DNA from: Verrucomicrobiota bacterium
GTDB lineage: Bacteria; Verrucomicrobiota; Verrucomicrobiia; Opitutales; Opitutaceae
Length of the DNA stretch: 64,000 nt
NCBI GenBank assembly: GCA_016222805.1
Contig: JACRQG010000033.1
Span: forward strand, 1-64,000
Direction of reading: 5' to 3'
Of this stretch, positions 36,737 through 45,048 are shown one piece after another; the first letter of the stretch is position 1, and every line of letters begins with the position of its first letter. A program made the position numbers and the translations under genes. The notes under the pieces were generated by a model. The model worked only from the letters and a program-made list of their open reading frames with translations, had not been told where the DNA came from and searched no databases.

Positions 36737-39700
36737 ATGCACCCCCGCCCTCCACTGAATCGCCTTCTCCGCGCCTGCCGCCTGTTCGCCGCCGGCGCGT
36801 TCGTGTCCCTCGTCGCCTCCGCCCAAACACCCGCCACCGGCGCCATCTCCGGCGTCGTGGTCGACACCGCCGGCAAGTTCCTCCAGGGAGCGGAGGTCCA
36901 GCTCGCCGGCACCACCCTCAAGGCGGTCACCGAACGCGACGGCACGTTTCGGCTGACCGAGGTCCCCGCGGGGTCGCAGAGCCTCGCCCTCACCTACCCG
37001 GGCATGAACCCCCATACCGAGGCGGTGCGCGTCGACGCCGGCGCGACGGCGACCGTGCGCGTGACCCTTCGCTCGGACGCCATCGTCCTCGAGGCGTTCA
37101 CCGTCTCGTCCCCCAAGGAGGGCATGGCCCAGGCGGTCGCGCTCCAGAAGATCTCCTTCCAGGCCAAGCTCGTCGCCGCGGCCGATCAGTTTGGCCCGGT
37201 CAGCGAGGGCAACATCGGCGAGTACCTCAAGTTTCTTCCCGGCGTCAGCATCGACTACAACGTCAACGACGCCCGCGGCATCAGCCTCCGCGGCATGAGC
37301 ACCGCCTTCACCATCGCCTCGGTCGACGGCACGACGATGGCCGGCGGCTCCTCCACCGACGACACGCGGCGGTTCGAGTTCGAGCAGATCGCGATGAACA
37401 ACGTTGAGACCACCGAGCTCTACAAGACGCTCACACCGGACATCCCGGCCAACGCCACCGCCGGCTTCGTGAACTTCGTCACGCGGAGCGCGTTCGATCA
37501 CCAGGACGTCCAGCGCATCAGCTACGACCTCGCGTTTTCCGCCCCGAGCAGCGAGCTCTCCCTCCGGCGGCAGGGCGGGGTCTGGGGCCACGGCCGCGAA
37601 TACACCGTCCGGCCGAACCTCGACGTCAACTTCGCCCGGAAACTGGGCGAGCGCGTGGGCATCAACGTGAACTACCGCTTCTCCGAAAAGTACGACGACT
37701 CGCCGCGCACCGAGTTCACCTGGAACACCGGGACCGCCGCCCCCAACGTCTTCGCCGCCCCGCGCCTGCAGCAGTACAACATCCGCTCCGAACAGAAACT
37801 CACCCATCGCGAGGCCTTCGCGTCGAAGCTCGACTACCGCCTGAGCGACCGCACGCGCCTGATGGTGACCGGCCAGTGGAACTGGTACGACCTGAACTTC
37901 ACCCAGCGCGGGCCGCAGCTCAACCTCGGCACCGCCTCCACCGGCGCCAACGGCACCTACACGTCGGGCACCGGCGCCCAGATCCAGAACAACGTGCTCT
38001 ACCGCGAAAAGTACGGCACGACCTGGCATTTCAACGGCACCGCGACGCACGAGTTTGCCAACAAGTCCAAGCTCGCGGTCACGCCGTATTGGTCGCGCGC
38101 CAACAGCCAGTACCGCGACACCAACAAGGGGTTCATCTCCTCGACCTCGATCCTCGCCCCCGGCGCCACCACCTACAGCGCCTTCACCCTCGCCAACGTC
38201 ACCACGCTCGGGACCCTCCCGACCATCACCCTCACCCAGGGCGCCACCGCCGTCCCGCTCGATTTCATCCGCAACCTCGCGAACTACACGCTGAGCAACA
38301 CCACCGGCACCAACTTCCAGTCGCGACCCTGGACCGCGATCGACACCAAGCAGGGCGCCGGCGGCGACTACGCGTTCGAAGTACCCGGCTGCCCGCGTCC
38401 CCTCACCCTGCGCACCGGCTTCGGGCTCGACGACACCCACCGCTACATCGACCGGCCGGATATCCGTGGCAACATCCCCGCCACCACCGGGGCCACGCTC
38501 GCCGCCCTCGCCGACCCGGGCTACACCAAGGACGTCGGCCTCGGCTTCGGCCCGTACCAGGCGATCGATCCCTTCAAGGTCTGGGAGACCTTCCGCACCG
38601 CGCCCACGATCTTGAACGCCCACGACCGGCGCGAAATCGACGAGAAGAACCGCGCCGTCTACCTTCGCGGCGACCTCAAGCTGCTGCCCGAGGTCCTCGT
38701 CGTCACCGGCGTGCGCTGGGAGAAACGCACCATCGACGCGGTCTCCCGCACCGGCGCCCCCGCCCGCGCCCGCCTCGCCACCGCCAACCTCGCCTACGAT
38801 TCCTACTATCCCTCCCTGTCGGTGAAGTTCACCCCCCGCCGCCAGTGGGTCTTCCGCGGCGGCTTCAGCCGCTCCGTCGGCCATCCGGACTACGCCGAAA
38901 TTCTCCCGTCCCTGACCGCCCCCTCGACACCGACGAGCACGGACGGGCTGATCAGCCTGCCGGCCGCCGGCCTGAAGCCGTATTTCACGCGCAACTACGA
39001 TCTCGCGGTCGACTTCTACCCGGCCAACTCGGGCATGATCACCGCCAGCGTGTTCCGCAAGGACGTGTCGGACTTCATCGTCTCCCGGGCGATGACGCTC
39101 GCCGAGCGCGATGCCTACATCACGGCCCAGGGCCTGCTTCCGGCCGACTTCGGGGTCACCGCCGGCACGGTGCGCCAGAACGGCGCCAAGTCCCGGCTGC
39201 AGGGCTTCGAAATCAGCGCCCAGCAGAACCTGAAGTTCCTGCCCAAGCCTTTCGACACGCTGAACATCCAGGGGAACTTCAGCATCGTCGACGTCGACAC
39301 CTCCGACGCCGATCCCTTCCTCGCGCTCGACACCCTGTACTCGCAACTCCGCGCCGTCTCGCCGAAGACCTTCAACTGCGTCATCGGCTACCGCTACCGC
39401 AACTTCTCCACCACCCTGACCAACAACTGGGTCGCGGAGAGCCTCTACGGCGGATTCGTCAACACCAACTACTTCATCGGCTCCGCCAACACCGCCAACC
39501 CGGCGGCGGACACGCGGCTGACGCTCAACAAGGACGAGAAGCTCACCACCGACATCAAGGTCGAGTACGCCTTCCACAAACACTTCGCCGCGTATTTCCT
39601 GGTGCGGAACATCTTCAACACGCCGCGCAAGGAGTTCCTGCGCGGTTACCTGACGCAGAACCAGTCCGTCACCCTACCGTATCGGTACTTCGAATTCGGC

Positions 39701-39739
39701 GAACCGCACCTCACCGTCGGCGTCCGCGGCCGGTTCTGA
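36737..39739 (+). CDS. TonB-dependent receptor (uronate locus, first)
   Basis: 1000 residues. A signal peptide precedes ASAQTPATG. The carboxypeptidase-like domain (GAISGVVVDTAGKFLQGAEVQLAGTTL) is at about 33-120. The plug (VSEGNIGEYLKFLPGVSIDYNVNDARGISLRGM, then NNVETTELYKTLTPDIPANATAGFVNFVTR) leads into the beta-barrel, ending in a C-terminal Phe (VGVRGRF). Divergent from the LacI gene with the shared palindrome between them, it is probably induced by a uronate. It should import oligosaccharides across the outer membrane with TonB energy. Confidence 0.92.
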   Translation: MHPRPPLNRLLRACRLFAAGAFVSLVASAQTPATGAISGVVVDTAGKFLQGAEVQLAGTTLKAVTERDGTFRLTEVPAGSQSLALTYPGMNPHTEAVRVDAGATATVRVTLRSDAIVLEAFTVSSPKEGMAQAVALQKISFQAKLVAAADQFGPVSEGNIGEYLKFLPGVSIDYNVNDARGISLRGMSTAFTIASVDGTTMAGGSSTDDTRRFEFEQIAMNNVETTELYKTLTPDIPANATAGFVNFVTRSAFDHQDVQRISYDLAFSAPSSELSLRRQGGVWGHGREYTVRPNLDVNFARKLGERVGINVNYRFSEKYDDSPRTEFTWNTGTAAPNVFAAPRLQQYNIRSEQKLTHREAFASKLDYRLSDRTRLMVTGQWNWYDLNFTQRGPQLNLGTASTGANGTYTSGTGAQIQNNVLYREKYGTTWHFNGTATHEFANKSKLAVTPYWSRANSQYRDTNKGFISSTSILAPGATTYSAFTLANVTTLGTLPTITLTQGATAVPLDFIRNLANYTLSNTTGTNFQSRPWTAIDTKQGAGGDYAFEVPGCPRPLTLRTGFGLDDTHRYIDRPDIRGNIPATTGATLAALADPGYTKDVGLGFGPYQAIDPFKVWETFRTAPTILNAHDRREIDEKNRAVYLRGDLKLLPEVLVVTGVRWEKRTIDAVSRTGAPARARLATANLAYDSYYPSLSVKFTPRRQWVFRGGFSRSVGHPDYAEILPSLTAPSTPTSTDGLISLPAAGLKPYFTRNYDLAVDFYPANSGMITASVFRKDVSDFIVSRAMTLAERDAYITAQGLLPADFGVTAGTVRQNGAKSRLQGFEISAQQNLKFLPKPFDTLNIQGNFSIVDVDTSDADPFLALDTLYSQLRAVSPKTFNCVIGYRYRNFSTTLTNNWVAESLYGGFVNTNYFIGSANTANPAADTRLTLNKDEKLTTDIKVEYAFHKHFAAYFLVRNIFNTPRKEFLRGYLTQNQSVTLPYRYFEFGEPHLTVGVRGRF

Positions 39740-39949
39740 TCCTCCGGGCCGACCGCCGGCGACCCAACGCCGATTCCGGTCAAGGGTAGCCCGCATGGGC
39801 GTGCCGCCCGCCGGCGGCCGGCCAACGGCCACACCGTCCTCCCGCAACCGCGCCGGGCCCGAAACTGCGCCCCCGCGGGTGGCATCGCCGCGCGCCGCCA
39901 GACCGTCCGGCATTTTCCCCCGCCGGCCGGTGCAGTTCGCACTTGCGAC

Positions 39950-39961
39950 GGACACGTGTCC
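39950..39961. promoter_or_regulatory. Second copy of the LacI-type operator, GGACACGTGTCC
   Basis: A perfect 12-bp palindrome 66 bases before the second receptor. Upstream context CTTGCGAC matches CTTGCGGC of the copy at 36656, giving 19 of 20 shared bases across CTTGCGRCGGACACGTGTCC. Its position suggests that the second receptor has its own regulated promoter. Confidence 0.75.
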
Positions 39962-40027
39962 TTTCCTTGCTCGGGGGCTTTGCCTCGGTCCGGCCCCCCC
40001 GCCGGCCCGCACCCACCTCCCCCACCC

Positions 40028-43000
40028 ATGCCCACCGTCGTCTCGCTGCGGCGATCCTGCTTCGCCGTCCTGCTCGCCGTTCTCCCTGCCCTCGCTCCGG
40101 TCTTCGGCCAGACAAGTCCCACCGGTTCCATCACCGGCCGCGTCCTCAACGTCGGCACGGGAAAATACCTCAACAACGCCCGCATCACCGTCGAGGGCAC
40201 GAACCTCGAGGAGCTGACCAATGAATTCGGCGAATTCCGGCTCACCGGAGTTCCCGCCGGCCCCGCGCGAGTGCGGGCCACCTACACCGGCCTCGACGCC
40301 AAGGTCACCTCCGTCAACGTGACCGCCGGCGGCACGACCACCGCCGACTTCAACCTCACCAGCGCCGCGCGCTACGGGCAGGACGAGACGGTCCGCCTCG
40401 ACACGTTCACCGTCGCCGCCCAGCGCGAGTTCGAGGGTGCCGCCCTCGCCACCAACGAGCAGCGCTACGCCCCCAACGTGAAGGTCGTGATGGCCGCCGA
40501 TTCCTTCGGCGATGTCACCGAGGGTAACGTCGGCGAGTTCCTCAAGTATCTTCCGGGCATCACCGTCGACTACGTCGCCGCCGATGTGCGCACCGTGTCC
40601 GTGCGCGGCTTCGCCGACACCTTCACCAACGTCTCGATCGACGGCATGCGGACCACCAGCTCCGTGTCCGGAAACTCCAACCGCGTCTTCGAGTTCGAGC
40701 AGGTCTCGATCAACAACGCCTCGCGCGTCGAGGTCACCAAGGTGCCCACGCCGGAAAACCCCGCCGACTCGCTCGGTGGCAGCGTGAACATGGTCAGCAA
40801 AAACGCCTTCGAGCGGAAGGGCGCCCAGCTCAACTACCGGGTCTCCCTCAACTTCAACAGCGAGGACACGCAGGTCTTCAAGAAGACGCCGGGGCCGGGG
40901 AACAAGCCGACCTACAAGGTGCTCCCGGGATTCGATTTCGACTACACCCTTCCGGTCACGCCGAACTTCGGCCTCGTCATCACCGGCCTGAACTCGAACC
41001 AGTTCAACGAACAGCACCGCTGGCAGCCAACCTGGAACTATGCGCAGGCCGGGGCCACCGCCGCCAATCCCTACCTCCAGCAGTGGCAGATCCAGGACGG
41101 CCCGAAGAACACCTTCCGCACTTCCGTCAGCGTCAAGGCCGACTGGCGCATCACCCCGCGCCAGGTACTGTCCCTCGGCGTCCAGGATAACTACTACGAC
41201 GCCTTCTTCGGCAACCGGAACCTCAACTTCAACGTCGGCACCAACCAGGTGCCCACGCCCGCCACCGGCACGCCGCTCCAGTGGGGCCAGACCTTCGTCC
41301 AGTCCGCGACCGGCCGCGCCTCGGTCACCCAGGGCAGCTCCTTCCGCGCCAAGCTCGGCGACACCAAGGCCGTCAACCTGAAGTACACCTTCCGCGGCGA
41401 CCTCTGGGACACCGACGCCGGCCTCCACGGCGCCAAGTCCAAGACCTGGTACCGCGAACTCGCCCGCGGGCACTTCTCCAACGTCGGCACCCAGCTGCAG
41501 GGCGTCTCGGTGGTCCGCGCCGACAACATCAGCTTCCCCAGCCTGACCTGGGTGGCCCGCGACGTCGCCGGCAACGCGATTGATCCGTACAACCTCGCCA
41601 ACTACCGGCTCAACACGCTTCAGAACAGCCCGGTCGACGGCAAGGCGGTGATGAAGGGCGGCTTCGTCAACACCAAGCGCAACCTCGACCTCGCCGGGCT
41701 GCCCCTGCATCTCAAGGCCGGCGTCTCCGCCCGCCAGGAACTGCGCGACAACCGCCGTTATACCGAGCAGTGGAACTTCCTCGGCGCCGACGGCGTGGCC
41801 AACACCGCCGACGACAGCGCCGGCCCCTTCCTCGACACCTCCTACATCGGCCAGGATCCGCTCTTCGGCTCACCCCCGATCCAGTGGATGAACCCCTACA
41901 AGCTCGCCGACCTCTACAAGTCGAACCCGGCCTATTTCCGCGGCACCACCAGCACGATCACCGTCGACGGCGCCAGCGTCACCACCGAGCCCGGCTACCC
42001 CGCGGAGCTCGCCCGTATCACCAACTCCCAGCGGATCCAGGAACGCATCACCGCCGCCTTCGTGCAGGTCGACGGCAAGGCCCTCGACAACCGCCTCCAC
42101 TTCGTCACCGGCGTCCGCTTCGAAAAGACCGAGGACGACGGCGAGGGCGCGCTCGTCGACCCCGACGCCGCCTTCCAGCGCACCGCCGCCGGCGCCTTCG
42201 TCCGCGACACCGCCGGCCGCCGCGTGCTCCGCCCCGAAGCCGGCGCCGCCGGCTCCCTCGCGATGCTGCGGCTCACCAACCGCGAGCGCGCCTACCGCGG
42301 CTCCCGCGAATACGACGGCTACTACCCGAGCTTCCACGCGAACTACAACGTCACTGACCGCATCACGGCGCGCTTCGCCTATGCCCGGACACTCGGCCGG
42401 CCTGACTACGTCGACATCATCCCCACCGCCACGATCGACGACAACGAGGCCGCGGACCTCAACCCGGCACTCTCGCCCGGGACCATCACGCTCTCGAACA
42501 CCGCCCTCAAGCCCTGGACCGCCGACAACTACGACCTCTCGCTCGAGTATTACTTCGCCAAGGGCGGCATGGCGTCGGTCGGGGTCTTCCAGAAGAACCT
42601 GGCCAACTTCTGGGGCAACCTGAACACCCCGCTCACCGCCGAACTCGCGAACCAGCTCGGCATCGAGCAGGCCTACATCGGCTGGACGGTCGTGACCAAG
42701 GTCAACGTCGGCAGCGCCAAGATCTCCGGCGCGGAATTCAACTTCAACCGTCAGCTCGATTTTCTGCCGTCGTGGGGCCGTTACTTCGCCATCACCGCCA
42801 ACGGCACCGCCCTTCACCTCCAGGGTGCCAACAGTGCCGACTTCAACCGCTTCATCTCCAAGACCGGCAACTTCAGCCTGAGCTGGAACCGCAAGCCCGT
42901 CAGCGCCCGCGTGAACTTCAACTATCGCGGCCGCCAGCGGAACTTGGCCCAGACCGGCGCCCAGTACGGCGCGACCGCCGGCTTCTACGAGTACTACGAC

Positions 43001-43195
43001 TCGCGCTTCAACCTCGACGTGAACTGCGAGTACACTTGGTCCAAACGCGTCCGCCTCTTCGCCAACGCCCGCAACATCCTCAATCAGCCCCAGGTGCTCG
43101 AGCGCTACAGCGCGACCTCCGCCCGCTACGCCACGGGCTACCGTCACGAGGAGTTTGGCGTGCAGTACACGATCGGCATCAAGGGCACGTATTGA
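40028..43195 (+). CDS. TonB-dependent receptor (uronate locus, second)
   Basis: 1055 residues. The signal peptide ends near APVFGQ. The carboxypeptidase-like domain (GSITGRVLNVGTGKYLNNARITVEGT) closely resembles that of the receptor at 5138. The plug (FGDVTEGNVGEFLKYLPGITVDYVAADVRTVSVRGF, SRVEVTKVPTPENPADSLGGSVN) and a full barrel follow. It has its own copy of the candidate operator 66 bases upstream. Having two receptors in one locus suggests uptake of different chain lengths or sugars. It is followed by KduI after 122 bases. Confidence 0.92.
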   Translation: MPTVVSLRRSCFAVLLAVLPALAPVFGQTSPTGSITGRVLNVGTGKYLNNARITVEGTNLEELTNEFGEFRLTGVPAGPARVRATYTGLDAKVTSVNVTAGGTTTADFNLTSAARYGQDETVRLDTFTVAAQREFEGAALATNEQRYAPNVKVVMAADSFGDVTEGNVGEFLKYLPGITVDYVAADVRTVSVRGFADTFTNVSIDGMRTTSSVSGNSNRVFEFEQVSINNASRVEVTKVPTPENPADSLGGSVNMVSKNAFERKGAQLNYRVSLNFNSEDTQVFKKTPGPGNKPTYKVLPGFDFDYTLPVTPNFGLVITGLNSNQFNEQHRWQPTWNYAQAGATAANPYLQQWQIQDGPKNTFRTSVSVKADWRITPRQVLSLGVQDNYYDAFFGNRNLNFNVGTNQVPTPATGTPLQWGQTFVQSATGRASVTQGSSFRAKLGDTKAVNLKYTFRGDLWDTDAGLHGAKSKTWYRELARGHFSNVGTQLQGVSVVRADNISFPSLTWVARDVAGNAIDPYNLANYRLNTLQNSPVDGKAVMKGGFVNTKRNLDLAGLPLHLKAGVSARQELRDNRRYTEQWNFLGADGVANTADDSAGPFLDTSYIGQDPLFGSPPIQWMNPYKLADLYKSNPAYFRGTTSTITVDGASVTTEPGYPAELARITNSQRIQERITAAFVQVDGKALDNRLHFVTGVRFEKTEDDGEGALVDPDAAFQRTAAGAFVRDTAGRRVLRPEAGAAGSLAMLRLTNRERAYRGSREYDGYYPSFHANYNVTDRITARFAYARTLGRPDYVDIIPTATIDDNEAADLNPALSPGTITLSNTALKPWTADNYDLSLEYYFAKGGMASVGVFQKNLANFWGNLNTPLTAELANQLGIEQAYIGWTVVTKVNVGSAKISGAEFNFNRQLDFLPSWGRYFAITANGTALHLQGANSADFNRFISKTGNFSLSWNRKPVSARVNFNYRGRQRNLAQTGAQYGATAGFYEYYDSRFNLDVNCEYTWSKRVRLFANARNILNQPQVLERYSATSARYATGYRHEEFGVQYTIGIKGTY

Positions 43196-43317
43196 CCCGT
43201 TTCCGGGGCCGGCGGCGGCGCTCTTCCCGAGGCGCGCCGCCCCGTCAAGCCCCTCGGATCCCCGGCTCCCGCAAAGGCTGGAGTTGTCCGGAGGCGCGGC
43301 TACCGTGTACCCGCGCC

Positions 43318-44142
43318 ATGCAACTGCACTATTCGCCCGCCCCGGAAGCCACCAACACGCTCTCCACCGAGGAGCTGCGCTCCCGCTTCCTGGTCGGCAA
43401 CCTCTTCCAGCGCGGCGCCGTGACCGCCCACTACACGGATCTGGACCGCATGGTCTTCGGCGCTGCCCTGCCGATCTCCTCCATCTTGTCGCTGCCCGCG
43501 GATCGCGAGCTCGGCACCAGCTACTTCCTCGAGCGGCGCGAGGTCGGCATCGTCAATCTCGGGGCCGAGGGCCTGGTGCGCGCCGGAGCCACCACCTACA
43601 CGCTCGGCCACCTCGACTGCCTTTACATCGGGATCGGGGAACGCGAGGTGCGCTTCATCAACGGCGCCGAGGGGCGGGCCGAGTACTTCTTCGTCAGCAC
43701 GCCCGCGCATACGAAACACCCGACGGCCGTCGTCCGCCACGCGGAGCTGCGGACCGAGCCCACCGGCGACCCGGCCAAGTGCAACCGCCGGCGGATCCAC
43801 AAGCTCATCCATCCCGACGGCGTGAAGAGCTGCCAGCTGGTCCTGGGCTTTACCGAATTCGAGCCGGGCTCGGTCTGGAACACTATGCCGCCCCACACCC
43901 ATTCCCGGCGTTCCGAGCTTTATCTCTACTTCGATCTCGGCCAGGAGGCCGCCTTTCACTTCCTCGGGCTCCCGCACGCGACCCGCCACGTGGTCGTTCG
44001 CGATCGCGAGGCCGTGCTGTCGCCGCCCTGGTCGGTGCACTGCGGCGCCGGCACCGGCGCGTATCGTTTCCTCTGGGCCATGGGTGGCGACAACCAGATC
44101 TTCACCGACATGGACCCCGTGCCACTGGCGGAACTGCAATGA
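43318..44142 (+). CDS. kduI: 5-dehydro-4-deoxy-D-glucuronate isomerase KduI
   Basis: 274 residues, the usual length. The cupin metal motif MPPHTHSRRSELYLYFDLG and the C-terminal WSVHCGAGTGAYRFLWAMGGDNQIFTDMDPV are KduI signatures, with His, His, Glu and the second His as metal ligands. It converts 5-keto-4-deoxyuronate, the keto form of unsaturated uronates released by lyases, to 3-deoxy-D-glycero-2,5-hexodiulosonate. Partners KduD, KdgK and KdgA are not adjacent. ATGA joins it to the lyase gene downstream. Confidence 0.94.
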   Translation: MQLHYSPAPEATNTLSTEELRSRFLVGNLFQRGAVTAHYTDLDRMVFGAALPISSILSLPADRELGTSYFLERREVGIVNLGAEGLVRAGATTYTLGHLDCLYIGIGEREVRFINGAEGRAEYFFVSTPAHTKHPTAVVRHAELRTEPTGDPAKCNRRRIHKLIHPDGVKSCQLVLGFTEFEPGSVWNTMPPHTHSRRSELYLYFDLGQEAAFHFLGLPHATRHVVVRDREAVLSPPWSVHCGAGTGAYRFLWAMGGDNQIFTDMDPVPLAELQ

Positions 44143-44945
44143 GCGCCCGGCTCGCCTTCCTGCTGCTCGCCGGGGTGGCCTGCCTGCCCGGCGCCACCGC
44201 GGCCGAATCGCCGGTGGTGTTCAGCTGCGACTTCGAATCCGACACCTGGTGGCGGGAATGGGGAGTCCGCGACCGGGACCTCCATACCGATACGGTGACG
44301 ACCGATCCCGACCGGAAGTTCACCCCGCATCGAGGGCGGGCTCTGCGCATCCGGGTCGACCGGGGCGGGCACTACGGCGCGAGCCTGGAATTCCATTTCC
44401 GGAAACGTACCGGCGCGGAGCCCGAGGAGATCTACTTCCGCTACTACCTCCGGCTGGCCGACGACTGGAACCCCGAGCGCGGAGGCAAACTCCCCGGCAT
44501 CGGCGGCACGTACGGGCGCGCCGGCTGGGGCGGGCGCAAGGTCGACGGCACCGACGGCTGGTCGGCTCGGGGGCTGTTCGAGGGTCGGAAGAACGGCCAC
44601 ACGCCCATTGGCTTCTACTGCTACCATGCCGACATGCGCACCCAGTATGGTGACAACTGGGTGTGGCGCCGCGAGGGTTTCCCCGGCCTGGAAAACAACC
44701 GCTGGTATTGCATCGAGCAGTACGTGCGGCTCAACACCCCGGGGCAGCGCGACGGCATCCTCCGCGGCTGGGTCGATGGCCGGCTGGTCTTCGAGAAGAC
44801 GGACGTGCGCATGCGGGACGTCCCCGCGCTGAAGATCGAAAACGTCTGGCTGAACCTGTACCACGGCGGCACCTGGACGGCCACCGCCGATCACCACCTC
44901 TACATCGACGACGTGGTGATCAGCCGCACCCCGATCGGTCCGTAG
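44139..44945 (+). CDS. PL14-like secreted polysaccharide lyase
   Basis: 268 residues. The signal peptide is MSARLAFLLLAGVACLPGATAAE. A single beta-jelly-roll domain carries YFRYYLRLADDW, GGKLPGIGG, GWGGRKVDG, WSARGLF and GFYCYHADMRTQYGD, the arrangement of polysaccharide lyase family 14-like alginate or glucuronan lyases. It would cut a uronate polymer to unsaturated ends that feed KduI, which it follows with an ATGA overlap. Alginate is one possible substrate, since KduI normally handles pectin or glucuronate-derived units as well. Confidence 0.72.
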   Translation: MSARLAFLLLAGVACLPGATAAESPVVFSCDFESDTWWREWGVRDRDLHTDTVTTDPDRKFTPHRGRALRIRVDRGGHYGASLEFHFRKRTGAEPEEIYFRYYLRLADDWNPERGGKLPGIGGTYGRAGWGGRKVDGTDGWSARGLFEGRKNGHTPIGFYCYHADMRTQYGDNWVWRREGFPGLENNRWYCIEQYVRLNTPGQRDGILRGWVDGRLVFEKTDVRMRDVPALKIENVWLNLYHGGTWTATADHHLYIDDVVISRTPIGP

Positions 44946-44990
44946 TCTTTCCAGCGAGGTCACCCCAACAGTCACCTGCACCTCGGCGCC

Positions 44991-45016
44991 AAAGTAACCT
45001 ATTGGGTTACACTTTT
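44991..45016. terminator. Bidirectional intrinsic terminator
   Basis: AAAGTAACC at the left pairs with GGTTACACTTT at the right around a short TATTG loop. The A-tract on one side and T-tract on the other let it act on both strands. It lies between the convergent genes ending at 44945 and 45049. Confidence 0.7.
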
Positions 45017-45048
45017 CGGGGGTTCACGGGAGACCGACCGGGCGCGGA

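Noticed and set aside
36587-39583. A 998-residue open frame on the minus strand
   Set aside because: It is antisense to a complete TonB receptor. Its Val/Gly/Arg-rich sequence has no domain and arises from GC-biased third positions.
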